Shown here in pieces: positions 33,713-44,222 of a DNA stretch of 64,000 bases. Made by a program: the position numbers and the translations under genes. The notes beneath the pieces were generated by a model, which did not search any database, was not told the DNA's origin, and saw nothing but the letters and a program-made list of their open reading frames with translations. How positions within the stretch are numbered: position 1 is the first letter of the stretch; each line of letters opens with the position of its first letter. Origin of the DNA: Notospermus geniculatus. Taxonomy: Eukaryota > Nemertea > Pilidiophora > Heteronemertea > Lineidae. Where the stretch lies: positions 177,862 to 241,861 of the forward strand of contig NMRB01000642.1 of NCBI GenBank assembly GCA_002633025.1. The letters run 5' to 3'.

Positions 33713-36700
33713 TTAATTATCACTCTCAGATCCACTCTCGTCATCGTCACTGTCAGTTAAGAACCCTTCTTCCACTTCACTTTCATCATCATTGTCACTT
33801 TCAGTACTTTCAACTTCATGAACTGTACTTTCCAAGATATCAGTCAGTTCTTTGGGCAGCACATCTTCGTCCGTCCACAGTGGCTGCAGGGAACCATTCT
33901 CGACTGTCCAGCCATGCCCCTCAGTTGGGCTAGGAACAGAGGGCTGAGCGACATGAGCCTGTTTCCAGATGGCAACTTGATAGTTCGCACGGTTCAGATG
34001 CGGAATCAGGCAGCTTTTACACGGTGGCAAAGCACTGAGATCAAACCCTTTCTTGTTGAACCCTTTCTCACTTCCACATTTTCGCTGCATGATAATGTAT
34101 CTCAGTTCATTCACACTCTTTACGCGAGAATTTCCGTAAATCTCGCAGACAAACTGTTCTATGACATCCAGGAAAGACTGATCAAACTTCCAAGAATTCC
34201 CCAACATTGAGAAAACTTCTTTGAATTTGTCATTATTCAGCATTTTTTTGATTGGTTTCACCTTTCCTTTTCCCTTGAATGCGCTGGTGCTATCGCAGCC
34301 AGTAAACGCGTGAACCCCTAGAAGTGCAGAACAGGAAACAGACGAAAGTGAGTCAGATAACTCTGATACATTGATGCATCTCTTTTTGGATCCCTTCCCT
34401 GTTTTATACAGAATGGTGATGCCCTGCAGAAGATTTGCACAATGCAGAAGAATAAAAAGGATGTCTGTGTCAGGACTTCTCACTTCAACAATCTTGAACC
34501 CTCTATCCCTCGCATGAATGCAATATAAGATCACTCTCGAATCTGTCTCTTCTTGAGTAGATTTCAAAGATGGCACCATGTTGCAGCTTGTTTTCGTACC
34601 ATCAGATGTAAGTTCATAACCTTCACCTTCACATATCAGTGTTACTTTGTGTCCACGTAATAGTGCCGCAGAAGCATCACTACCCCACGTTTTCAGTATC
34701 ACTTGAACAAGTTGTTTTTTATTGTCATCATTAGCAAGAAATGATTTCCAGTCCTTTGGCCGTTTGGTGTTTCTCCCACTGACAATCAGCTTTTCTCCAC
34801 AGCCTCTCCTCATTCGCTCACCACTCTTAACAGAGTTTTCACTGTACATGTCTGTACTGAAAATAACAGGCGACTTGTGTACTACTGTATTGCTCAGCAT
34901 TTTTAGTGCTATTTCTCCAAACGAAGTTGGGATCTCCTTCAAACTATGGAACAAGGCATTTCCATCCTCAATGACCATACGGTTGTCAGGGTCCACGATC
35001 AAATCACTATCATCAACATCTTTTGTAAGATGGTGGAGAGCTTTTGATTTGTCAGTTTTAGCTAGGAAGCCATCTGCAAGACCGATACTGTATGGTACTG
35101 GAGTTAGAGGGTACTCCATCAGTTTTTTAAGATCAAGCTTCTCTTTCTGCATCTGCGACTTTGCAAGCAGCTGGAAAGCTATACCACCTTGTTGCTTGTA
35201 CCTAACAGTTTGGTTTGCAGATGTAGTAAGTTTGACAGATTTGCCCATAGCAGCAAATGTTTTCAAGTTCAACCGTTTTATTGGTTCAAAAAATTTATCC
35301 TTTGTGACAAGTCTTTCCTGAATGAATTCCTCCCTGGACTGATGACCAGCAGACTCTGCCCTCAGACAATCCTTTTCCACCTCCAATGAAGCTGGAGCCC
35401 CAGAGGAAATGCAGAACAATTTTTCCTTGTCTGATATGCTGAAGGGATCGTTGAAGGTTCTTATAGCGCTCACTGTGTTCGCAACCTGTTTCTCACTCCG
35501 GTTTATTTCTGTCGTACGCGTCTCTCGATGGTGGTGTCCAGTGTCTGTTTCATCCATCATACCAGCTAGGCTGTACGTCGCCTGAAGAAATTTGGCACGT
35601 TCTTTGGCAGTCTTTGTCCACCTCTGGTATGCCGCATAATTAGTTTGTATCCCTGAAAGCCCTGCACCGGATGCTCCACTCCCACCACGTGACTCATGCT
35701 TCATAAAAGTCTCTTCTATTGTCTTATCCACCTCACAACGACTACCTGGAACAAACGACCGAGCCACACTTATGGCTCCTCTTCGAAGGAGGTCAGTGGC
35801 ACCAGGATGTGACAACTCTATGTTTAGCATAAACATTGAAAAGTATGTCAAATACCTTGCGTAATTTTGCCCCCCAAAGCTGAAGAAAATGTCAGACATC
35901 AGGGAAAGGCATTCTGTGTACAACTCAAAGTTATTTGTTTTCACAGCTTGCAGGAGGGACAACACAAGCCAGACATGATCCACATAGCTCATGCAGAAGA
36001 CCGCTGTTTTCCCCAACTTTCCATTGCGAACACTCTCACGAAACTGCATGTATTCATTGAGGTAGGTGCAAACACTTGGGTCTTGCAGGGCAGCTTCTTC
36101 TGCTTCCCTACTTGGTCGTTCACAGAGCACTTTGATACAATCCAATGATGACTGTGGCAGCTGTTGAAATGGTACATCTTCTCCTCTTGTCTCAAGAAAC
36201 TTATCAAATAGAAGTCTCTCAAGTGATTCTATCATCACTTTATGGCACCGAATTGCTCTGGAACAGTTTGTTCCTGATGTAACCCCAGAGAGTGATCCTG
36301 ATGTGATGAGTCCTGCTTCTAATAAAACATCAGAGAGTCCTGATCCTTCCATTTTTTTGCCTATCATTTTCATGTAAGCACACGCCAGATGGAATGAACC
36401 AATCATGATTATGTGGTTTTCGTATCGTTTCACATTGTTCCATACAAGAGGAAGGGCCTTCATGCATACCCCGAGATCAAAGGAAGTGACAACATATTGC
36501 TGTCCTACCTGCCTTGCACCCTCTTCCGAGTAACGCAGACATTCTGCTACCGCTTCAATGTCAGTTATTGGACGGGGTATAATCGGATAATAATCTATGG
36601 TGGTAAGTCTTTCTGGAACTTTGCCTGTCAGAGATATATATCCACCCCAACCAGGAACAGTCTGCTGTGTTTTGGCGCTATGAAGACGGATAAGAACCCA

Positions 36701-38437
36701 CAGCATGTTTTTCATCATGGAATTAGTGTGAGCTTTGTGACCTTCCTCAGTTGTCATATTGACAATTTCATATCCAGGACATTTACGCTTTCCAATGGAA
36801 CACTCTGGAAGACCGGGATCTGGATGCCATTTCAAAGACCTTTCACCAGTCCTTTCAACAGTAGATATCTCCAGCTGCCAGCCACCGACGTCTTCATTGC
36901 ATTCTGGAAGAATTTCCTGAAGCATAATTCCTTGTGATCTGTGGACAGATCCTGCGCCACTGATGTCATTTATATACTCGTCAAAATTATCAAAGTCTGA
37001 ATGAAAGAGAGAGGGACATGATGGGTTACGAATGATTTTTGGTGCAAGAAGGCTAGATGTTTGCTCAATGGCATTTGCAAGGGCAGTCTCAAGCTCAAGC
37101 AAGAAGCAGTAATTCTCAGTGTGCCCCAGTCGGTTCAGCATTACAATCAACTCCGCACTTCGAAAGAGATGCCGAAGAGTCATACCCAAAAGTATGTGTT
37201 TGGGCAATTTCCACTTTCCTTTGGTGACTGCACGGCAGATATCCTGACCAATGGAATTCACCAGGCGACAAACCTTTGGCGTAGGAGGAGTCCCTCCAGT
37301 GAGGACAAGAGTGAGAAATCTTTCCAGGATATTCGGCACTACAGAAGTTGTTGGTTCTAAGTCCTGCACGGTCAGTGGCCATGTCATGTTGTCTATTTTC
37401 TGAAATGTGTTCAGAATTTCTTGGCGTAGACTACCTGCGACTTCCTCAAATTTATCTCCCAATCCAAGCTCATAACTACGAATGATAGCGTCATGAAGTT
37501 CAATCCTACGATTGAACACTAAGTACGTACCGAATTTTCCACTGTCACGAAGAACAGGACAGAAACCAAGTAAACCTTCATATTTCTCACATTTCTCTAA
37601 CTTTCTTTTCAGTTTCTCACCGCGATAATTCGGGTTGGCAAATGGTGTTTGCTGCAAATGAGAAATGTACATATCACACAGTTCACTAAGTTTAACCACT
37701 TCTCCCTTGATTAAAACACTTTGATCAATGAACTGACACACCCTTTCAAATAACTTCGAATGCGCCTCCTCCATCGCCATCTGCTCTCGGACACTATCTT
37801 TATCTGTTGATTTAGCTCTGCCCGGATCCCTGGTGTAAGCTTTACGACAGGATGGATGATACTTGGCTTTACAAGAAAATAAATCATATCCAGATATCCG
37901 ACGTAACAGTTCAAAGTCGCCCTTTTCCTGTGCACAACTAACAATTTTCTCACCACCTCCACGCTCAAAAACACAGAGATCTTCAGTTGTCCATACTTTG
38001 CCCCTTTTTACACCCTTCTTCCCTTCAGTTTTACAGAATATACAGTCTGGATGAAACAGTATAGTATCCCTAGTAAGAGATGAACGCCTTGCTGGCCTTG
38101 TTTCACCTGATTGCAGCAGAGGTGCTTCGTTTTTATGTGTCAGACGTTGGAGGTTGGCAGTAAATCGTATGTAACAGCTTCTGTGGTACCCAGGATTGTC
38201 TTGATAATCATCTGGTATCTGATTACAAATTTCATCCATTCGATAGGTAAAACCCAGGGGTTGTGACTGCCTTCGTCGCTTTATTTCTTGAATATGATTG
38301 AACCGCTGCAGTGGTTCTTTGGTCTTGCTTATGTAGGTGAAGTCATCTGATTTGACATCACTTGCGTGAATAATGCATACACCATGCAGTTCATCATCCT
38401 GACCACTGGACAGCTTTCGCTTCTTTTCTGGCTCCAT
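33713..38437 (-). CDS. Academ-like transposase with XPG/FEN1-like nuclease domain
   Basis: One uninterrupted frame of about 1574 codons, the only large gene in the window and bounded by the long inverted termini. I start at the ATG at 38437 because AAAATGG is a good initiation context and TTTGTATTCAG just 5' looks like a splice acceptor; the open frame continues 36 codons further upstream. N-terminal part: basic KKRK patch, then Cys/His modules YHRSCYIRFT (about 84-93), HPDCIFCK (about 129-136) and YHPSCRKAYT (about 193-202). The middle is long and helical with no recognised fold. C-terminal part: EETDS (about 1300), SPDTDILF (about 1321-1328) and GVHAFTGCDSTSAF (about 1374-1387), the acidic motif series of an XPG/FEN1-type PIN nuclease. 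Then follow PPCKSCLIPHLNRANYQ (about 1470-1486) and an acidic D/E/S tail. XPG-type nuclease domains mark Academ transposases (established knowledge); the function is inferred, and no stop or frameshift is visible. Confidence 0.75.
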   Translation of the reverse strand: MEPEKKRKLSSGQDDELHGVCIIHASDVKSDDFTYISKTKEPLQRFNHIQEIKRRRQSQPLGFTYRMDEICNQIPDDYQDNPGYHRSCYIRFTANLQRLTHKNEAPLLQSGETRPARRSSLTRDTILFHPDCIFCKTEGKKGVKRGKVWTTEDLCVFERGGGEKIVSCAQEKGDFELLRRISGYDLFSCKAKYHPSCRKAYTRDPGRAKSTDKDSVREQMAMEEAHSKLFERVCQFIDQSVLIKGEVVKLSELCDMYISHLQQTPFANPNYRGEKLKRKLEKCEKYEGLLGFCPVLRDSGKFGTYLVFNRRIELHDAIIRSYELGLGDKFEEVAGSLRQEILNTFQKIDNMTWPLTVQDLEPTTSVVPNILERFLTLVLTGGTPPTPKVCRLVNSIGQDICRAVTKGKWKLPKHILLGMTLRHLFRSAELIVMLNRLGHTENYCFLLELETALANAIEQTSSLLAPKIIRNPSCPSLFHSDFDNFDEYINDISGAGSVHRSQGIMLQEILPECNEDVGGWQLEISTVERTGERSLKWHPDPGLPECSIGKRKCPGYEIVNMTTEEGHKAHTNSMMKNMLWVLIRLHSAKTQQTVPGWGGYISLTGKVPERLTTIDYYPIIPRPITDIEAVAECLRYSEEGARQVGQQYVVTSFDLGVCMKALPLVWNNVKRYENHIIMIGSFHLACAYMKMIGKKMEGSGLSDVLLEAGLITSGSLSGVTSGTNCSRAIRCHKVMIESLERLLFDKFLETRGEDVPFQQLPQSSLDCIKVLCERPSREAEEAALQDPSVCTYLNEYMQFRESVRNGKLGKTAVFCMSYVDHVWLVLSLLQAVKTNNFELYTECLSLMSDIFFSFGGQNYARYLTYFSMFMLNIELSHPGATDLLRRGAISVARSFVPGSRCEVDKTIEETFMKHESRGGSGASGAGLSGIQTNYAAYQRWTKTAKERAKFLQATYSLAGMMDETDTGHHHRETRTTEINRSEKQVANTVSAIRTFNDPFSISDKEKLFCISSGAPASLEVEKDCLRAESAGHQSREEFIQERLVTKDKFFEPIKRLNLKTFAAMGKSVKLTTSANQTVRYKQQGGIAFQLLAKSQMQKEKLDLKKLMEYPLTPVPYSIGLADGFLAKTDKSKALHHLTKDVDDSDLIVDPDNRMVIEDGNALFHSLKEIPTSFGEIALKMLSNTVVHKSPVIFSTDMYSENSVKSGERMRRGCGEKLIVSGRNTKRPKDWKSFLANDDNKKQLVQVILKTWGSDASAALLRGHKVTLICEGEGYELTSDGTKTSCNMVPSLKSTQEETDSRVILYCIHARDRGFKIVEVRSPDTDILFILLHCANLLQGITILYKTGKGSKKRCINVSELSDSLSSVSCSALLGVHAFTGCDSTSAFKGKGKVKPIKKMLNNDKFKEVFSMLGNSWKFDQSFLDVIEQFVCEIYGNSRVKSVNELRYIIMQRKCGSEKGFNKKGFDLSALPPCKSCLIPHLNRANYQVAIWKQAHVAQPSVPSPTEGHGWTVENGSLQPLWTDEDVLPKELTDILESTVHEVESTESDNDDESEVEEGFLTDSDDDESGSESDN

Positions 38438-38440
38438 TTT

Positions 38441-38442
38441 CT
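38441..38442 (-). promoter_or_regulatory. Probable 3' splice acceptor before the transposase start
   Basis: On the minus strand, TTGGTTTTGTATTCAG ends here, three bases before the chosen ATG. This implies an upstream non-coding exon between here and the right terminal repeat. The branch site is not identified. Confidence 0.4.
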
Positions 38443-38547
38443 GAATACAAAACCAATTGCCCTGGTTAATTTTGGGCCACCTATTGTGCAATAGCCTAAT
38501 ATTGAAAATGCAGCCTATAGGCCGTTTTAGGTCTAATTTATTCACCA

Positions 38548-38656
38548 GGGCCCATATTCATAAAACTACTTAAGTCTAAGTGAGACACTTATCCTTTGTT
38601 CAACACAAAAGATAAGTATCATACTATGACTTAAGTACGTTTATGAATATGGGCCC
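38548..38656. mobile_element. GGCCC/TATTCATAAA MITE, copy 5
   Basis: GGGCCCATATTCATAAAAC to the inverse GGGCCC. It has the same AACACAAAAGATAAG centre as the other copies. It lies about 106 bases 5' of the acceptor of the transposase gene and is inserted within the larger transposon. Confidence 0.8.
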
Positions 38657-38657
38657 T

Positions 38658-38784
38658 GGCCCCGTATTCATAAAGCTACATGTACTTAAGTCTAAGTATA
38701 ATACCGGTGTTATCTTTTGTGTTGAACAAAGGATTTATTAAGTGTCATACTTAGACTTAAAAGTAGTTTTATGAATACCGGGCC
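38658..38784. mobile_element. GGCCC/TATTCATAAA MITE, copy 6
   Basis: GGCCCCGTATTCATAAAGC to the inverse ATGAATACCGGGCC, directly next to copy 5 in a tail-to-tail pair. It has the same core with an extra ACATGTA. Confidence 0.8.
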
Positions 38785-39657
38785 TGAATCATAGGCCTAA
38801 ATGATTACAGGCATACTTTTGAGAAGAACCTCGTTGCCTACCAAAATAAAAAAAAAACAACTGGCTCTTGTGGGGAAAATTTTCCTGGCCCACCATGTAC
38901 TACAGGCTAGGCCTAAGTTACCGTAGCACATTTTTTCCTTGGGTTGGGGCATTACCAGTAGGCCTAGGACTAGGCCTACAGTGTGTTAGGCCTACTGACA
39001 TGACTGATCAGATCGGTTGACACCACCTACATGCACGGGCATAGGCCTATTTGCCATTTTTTGGCAGCAGGAAATTGGGTGGGGCACGGACCGTCGACTA
39101 GGGCTGTGGGGTTAGGCCTAGGCCTGCAGTATTAGTAGGTCCTACCCACTGACCCCCCCCCCCTTATTTGACAGGGCTAGCTAACTGCACAAGCCTGAAA
39201 AATTCAAGCCAGCCCAGGCACCGGTCGGGTTGGCCTGCAGGGCGGGGCCCACCACATGCACATGCACGTGCACATGCACATGCACACTGCGCATGCCATA
39301 GGCCTAGCCAATGGATCGTGATTGATCTAATCAAATTCACTTGTTTCTCATCTTATCTTGGCATTAATTTTGTTTCATTTCACACTATCTTCATTTTATT
39401 TATTCTTACCACATTTCAGTTTTTATCTTGCTTTTGGGTCATGCAAATACTGCAACTCAGTTCAATTAAACTGAATCAATAAAAGTGAAACCATGTGCTT
39501 CAGTGGAATGGTACTTATGTCATAAATCAATACACCAGACACGCATGACTGATTTTATAATTAATGTAGAGATGGCAGCACTGTCTGAAACAAACAGGAC
39601 TGGAGTAATTGCCTTTTAATGTAAAAATTGGATGTGTAGGCCGACATTGATGAAGTT
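38785..39657. other. 5' region of the transposase gene
   Basis: Rich in GTAGGCCTA words. Contains a C tract near 39152-39163 and a CATGCACATGCACGTGCACA run at 39254-39292. It must hold the promoter or first exon if the gene is active, but no TATA box or initiator could be singled out. Confidence 0.4.
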
Positions 39658-40096
39658 AGGCTATTTTCAGAACAAATAATATAGAATAAATTAAGAATCA
39701 TGAATAAAATGCATGCGTTAAAAAAATTGCGCAATATACTGGCCAAAGCGCTTGATTTCCACTTTGGCCGCGATTCTGTGACCTTTTGACCTCTGATGAC
39801 GTCACTAATTAGCATATTCATGAAATTCATGCCCTGTTTAAAAACGCTAATCAATACCAACATTTTGAGACCAAACTTGATGGAATTGGTGCATAATTAG
39901 CAAAGTAATGAACAATTACATTACCCCTACCTTGCAAAATTTGCACTAGATTGGTACCGCCTGAAAAAAATTAACCCTTGCAAAAACATCATAGAGGTTG
40001 AATATGGAAAGAATATTTTTGCTGTTAACATCTATTTTTCTGTTCAATACAACTAGGGGTACAAGAAAATACAAAGGAAGTTTAATCCCAGGGGGG

Positions 40097-40441
40097 NNNN
40101 NNNNNNNNNNNNNNNNNNNNNNNNNNNNNNNNNNNNNNNNNNNNNNNNNNNNNNNNNNNNNNNNNNNNNNNNNNNNNNNNNNNNNNNNNNNNNNNNNNNN
40201 NNNNNNNNNNNNNNNNNNNNNNNNNNNNNNNNNNNNNNNNNNNNNNNNNNNNNNNNNNNNNNNNNNNNNNNNNNNNNNNNNNNNNNNNNNNNNNNNNNNN
40301 NNNNNNNNNNNNNNNNNNNNNNNNNNNNNNNNNNNNNNNNNNNNNNNNNNNNNNNNNNNNNNNNNNNNNNNNNNNNNNNNNNNNNNNNNNNNNNNNNNNN
40401 NNNNNNNNNNNNNNNNNNNNNNNNNNNNNNNNNNNNNNNNN
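40097..40441. other. Assembly gap (345 N)
   Basis: The flanks are CCCAGGGGGG and CGGGGGGGGGGGGGGG, and the left arm has two C-tract copies at the equivalent place. The gap therefore probably hides the second copy of the duplicated block. Confidence 0.9.
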
Positions 40442-40603
40442 CGGGGGGGGGGGGGGTGCACGGTGACCCCAACTAGCTCATGGACTAACTGTGGTTATTA
40501 GTACATGTATTACGGGACCTTAACATCAAACACCCCATGTTTCCTATGAAATTGCCTATAGGGTCACTTTCCTGCACTTGGTGGTCCAGTGAACATCAAA
40601 CCC

Positions 40604-40862
40604 GGGGTGTCGGGGTGGCGCAATGGAAACATCGGCGCCTGCCACCACTAGGGTCGCAGGTTCGATCCCCGGGTCGTGCAAGTGACTTTATGTGGTAGAG
40701 AGGGCGATCTCTCCTCGACATCGTAGGTTTCCTCCGGGGTCACCGGTTTCCTCCTACATATCGTTAATATCGTCCAATATTGTTTGATGAGTAGCTATAA
40801 TGCCCTAAGTGGGCGCTTGCACTCCTGAGATAATATTTAAAAAAAAAACAAACAAACAAAAT
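40604..40862 (+). mobile_element. tRNA-derived SINE
   Basis: Pol III promoter boxes are visible: A-box TGGCGCAATGG and B-box GGTTCGATCCC at tRNA spacing. A unique body and a tail AAAAAAAAACAAACAAACAAA follow. It is inserted in the right arm of the large transposon and has no counterpart in the left arm. Confidence 0.75.
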
Positions 40863-41280
40863 ACCTATTGAAGACGAGGGTTTTTTTAACACCATTTATC
40901 TGCACTGGCCTAGCTTGGCTGGTCTGTTTTACCCCCACTTAAAATATGGTGAAAAAGTTAGAAAATCTCACATTTTATTCAAATATTTCATCACAAACAA
41001 TCATGTTGAGATTGATTTGTTTATCACTGACAAATAATATCTGTACTCTCTCAGTGTACCAAAAATTAGGGAATGATTTTACTGTTTTTCATGCTGATTT
41101 CGTGCATTTTGCAAAAGCCCTTTGTTTTCCTAATTAAACCAGTTGATGTCATATTTTTCACATGCCATTTTCTAGTTTATATTATAAAGTATAACATCTG
41201 AAGTTTTTGTGAAAATCAGTCATCTGTAAGGTAATGAAAAATTAGTTCGGAAAAATGTTCCGAAAAAGAACATGCCCTTT

Positions 41281-42950
41281 CTACCATGCTCGCCTTTTCT
41301 ACCACATCCTTACCATTAAATTTAGTTTGCTGCCATGCTTCCTTGCTTGCTTCCTTTATTCCATCATTAAGACCGCCACCACCTCACAAGGTGGCGGTCT
41401 TCATTGGTTTCACTGGATTTCTCTCTCTCGATCTCTCTCTCGATCTCTCCGTCCAATCTGTGATTTCGGCAGGATAACTCAAAAAATACGCCACGTATCG
41501 CGACGAAACTTTCAGGAGTTGTGGATAGGCATGTTACACGGAAACCTATTGATTTTGGGGGTCATCCGCCAACAATGAACTGTTTAATTAGATGAAGTCT
41601 GTTGTTCTAACGCATTTTACCTTTGCCCATGACGTCAACAACCCATGACGTCGGGCCTAAGAACGCAGCGTCACCACGACGTCGAGCATGACGCTGCAGC
41701 GTCACTCGCCGCAGCGGGGTTTTCGCTGACGTCATCTCATCTCGGATCAAACTGTGACGCCACGCACACCACGTTTCAGGTCCTCTGGCCAATCAGAGAT
41801 CAAAACGAATTTAGTCCGGTGCCATGATGTAGGCATACCCGTATTTCGCGAAAAATGACACGCACATTTGTCTGAAATCAATAACATTTAAATGATCATG
41901 ACCCGACAAGTTTACCAATGAGGAAGGCGCACCACCAAAAATCCAGATGGCAGCACCAGTACAAAAAGGTCATGTGCAAAGCATTTTCAATTGAAAATAA
42001 ATTTTGTTGATTTTCTTCGTAACACTCATCAAAATAGAATTAAGGACCAATAAAATGACATTTCTGGTGCTATTTTCCCGTGCAAAGTAATTCAGGGATG
42101 AAATATTCAATAATTATTGACTTGGCAAAATGATTTCTCATTGCAACAACGGGTCATGCGCTTGCAGGGCCCCCTATTGGCAGAGCTTGTTGTGCGTGGT
42201 CCTCATTGTGAAATTTAGTAGGCCTAACTTTGAAAACAATAACCCCCTGCTCTTGGCTACCGCGAAACACACAATCGCACTTTAAAGCCATGTACATCTA
42301 CATCATAAATGTAGGCCTACACTGTAAATGACGCATGTTCAGTCCCAATATCATCGTTTTCCATTGCCCAACATATTTACAAAATTCAGTGAATTTTCAA
42401 AGGCGGTCTTCAAATTGACTCACAAGTCAATTTCTAGTTTTCTTCTGGTGTTTCCTTACATATTCACTTCTGCTTTCTGTTCCTTATTATGTTGCTTCCT
42501 TATCAATCGTTACTTTGTATTTGTTGAAATGAGTGTGCAACATTTCATCTGCTCACTTTCTACATTGTAAAAAAAAATTCTTCTAATTTTCGTTTCGCAA
42601 TTTTTCACAGAGCTCAGTTCCATTTTGTATTGTATTGTATACGGTTGCACCCAATTTATGTTCTGCGCTCTATGTTCTATGCTTAGTTCTATATTGCACA
42701 TATTGCTTCATTTTTTCTTCTTCTTTAGTTCTACATGTATCAATGTTTTTTTCTTCTTCAGTTCTACATGTATACTCTCTAATTGTACATTATTTTGCTT
42801 CTAATTCGTTTTCCTAGTTTTAAGCCATTCAGTTGACATGTATCTAATTTTGTTTAGTGCACCTTATTTATGTACTGCACCGCCTTAATTTGTATAGCTC
42901 ACTTCTAAGATGGCCACTAATGCCTCGGCACTGGCCCTTTGTTATTTGTA
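41281..42950. other. No gene; hairpin at 41368-41401 and TGACG cluster
   Basis: AAGACCGCCACC..GGTGGCGGTCTT at about 41369-41401 is a 12-base-stem hairpin. CTCTCTCGAT repeats follow at about 41420-41450. A cluster of TGACG sites is listed separately. From about 42460 to 42960 the DNA is T-rich with TTCTACATGTAT repeats and ends near AATAAA, possibly the 3' end of an unrecognised retroelement. Confidence 0.4.
41630..41734. promoter_or_regulatory. Cluster of CRE-like TGACGTCA sites
   Basis: Two exact TGACGTCA palindromes (41630-41637 and 41727-41734) bracket further TGACG or CGTCA half-sites, including the hairpin GCAGCGTCA..TGACGCTGC. CREB/ATF proteins bind this motif in animals. It could be an enhancer, or another short-word element like its neighbours. 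No adjacent gene was found. Confidence 0.35.
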
Positions 42951-42978
42951 TTGCACTATTATTCAATAATAAACTACA

Positions 42979-43001
42979 ATATATATATATATATATATAT
43001 A
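42979..43001. repeat. (TA)n microsatellite
   Basis: A run of about 11 TA units. Confidence 0.9.
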
Positions 43002-43608
43002 GCGCAGCCATGAAACTTGTGGATTTTACTTCCTGGAACTACTTTAATGTGCTGAGCGTGTATGGTGTACATGAAGTGCAAGTCAAGACACCCTCGCCAC
43101 CCAAGGTTCTGTGGGTTTGTGACATTGCTGCCACTCCCTGAATATGTCATTTACACGCTTCTTCTCCAAGAAAATTGAACCTGTTTTTCATGTTTGGTGA
43201 ATTTCTTTGTTTTTGATTACGTAATGTGGTGAAGCTGTAATTCTTGGGACTTTCTGTTTCTATAAAGCACAGTGATCACATTGGACCATAAAACAGTCAA
43301 CTGCAGGGTGTCTTTATTGCTTTTCTCAGAGGGGCCTGGATCCAAGCAATATGAAAATGTACAACGGCAGCTTCCCCTAAAAGGCCACTCTATGCATGAA
43401 GTATGCCACAGTATCTCTCCACAACGTGATAAGACTGGTGTCCTGTCCAATCCATACACAACCAGTGGTAACACCTAGGCTGGACAGATGCTATGTCGAA
43501 ATCTCAATCTGAACGTCAGAGAACGATTCGTGCCAACATCGTAACTCTGACGTATATCGGACAGCGCCATATTGCTCCGTGAACTATTTGATGAAGATCG
43601 GTTCGACA
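43002..43608. other. No recognisable feature
   Basis: Short frames on both strands with no motif or splice support. Confidence 0.4.
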
Positions 43609-44222
43609 AGACTGTGAATGTTGCTACATATAGAAAAATGAGTTGAAGCATGTTACCTTACCTGATGAAGGGTTAGTCACGCTATAACAGCACGTTGAAC
43701 TACGCTATAACAGCACGTTGAACTTCTCAAGTGGTGAAGCTATGGCGGCCATTGTTGTTTCGTGATCGAGGTGGGGAGGGAGAAACAGTCACCTAATGCA
43801 TACGATTTTTTCAATAAAAATCGTTGCAAAATGCACAGTTTAACCACTCGAACGGTTTTATATAAATATTTATTGCGAAATAACTCATTTTGTGCAAACA
43901 CAACATCAGTTAAATAAAAAAAATATAATGGAACTATTTCTAGTCTGCGCAATGCTACAACCGCATCACTTCTGACCTGATCACCGACCATATGGTGGTC
44001 GAACTTAATCCGCTATATACGGACGAGGTGCTTATAATGGCTGCCCGAAGGTTGCCGAAAGCTTCCGAGTCGTAGACGATTGGTCGACCTCTTAGCGGAG
44101 AAAAATGGCCGCCATACTTTTCATCACTTGAGAAGTTCAACGCGCTGTTATAGGGTGATCAACCCTTCATCAAGTACGGTACCGTGCTTCAACTCATTCT
44201 TTTATGTGTGGCAACAGTCTCA
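43609..44222. mobile_element. Foldback element, about 120-base arms
   Basis: The left arm contains TGAGTTGAAGCATG, CTGATGAAGGGTTAG, CGCTATAACAGC(ACG) twice in tandem and CTTCTCAAGTGGTGAAG. The right arm carries the inverse (44105-44215). A third arm-like copy lies at about 44775-44915. No coding sequence. Confidence 0.7.

Larger units (their letters stand above)
32064..41280. mobile_element. Academ-like DNA transposon with about 1.4-kb inverted termini
   Basis: The outer ends are AAAGGGCATGTTC at 32064 and GAACATGCCCTTT ending 41280. Left arm 32064-33448 and right arm 39658-41280 match in inverted order along nearly all their length, including the TTTGGGGTCACCGTGCACCC-type C tract, GTGACGTCATCAGAGGTCAA and the inner limit GAAAATAGCCT. 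Between them is one 1574-codon gene on the minus strand. A candidate 4-base duplication CCAT lies a few bases outside each end. A SINE and an N gap lie in the right arm. Confidence 0.85.
39658..41280. repeat. Right terminal inverted repeat, with SINE and assembly gap
   Basis: The inverse of the left arm, broken by the N run 40097-40441 that lies between two homopolymer C/G tracts, and by non-matching DNA at about 40490-40870 that includes a SINE. Outer 410 bases (40875-41280) match 32064-32480 well. Confidence 0.85.

Noticed and set aside
34722-35321. 199-codon plus-strand frame
   Set aside because: A shadow on the opposite strand of the transposase coding region.
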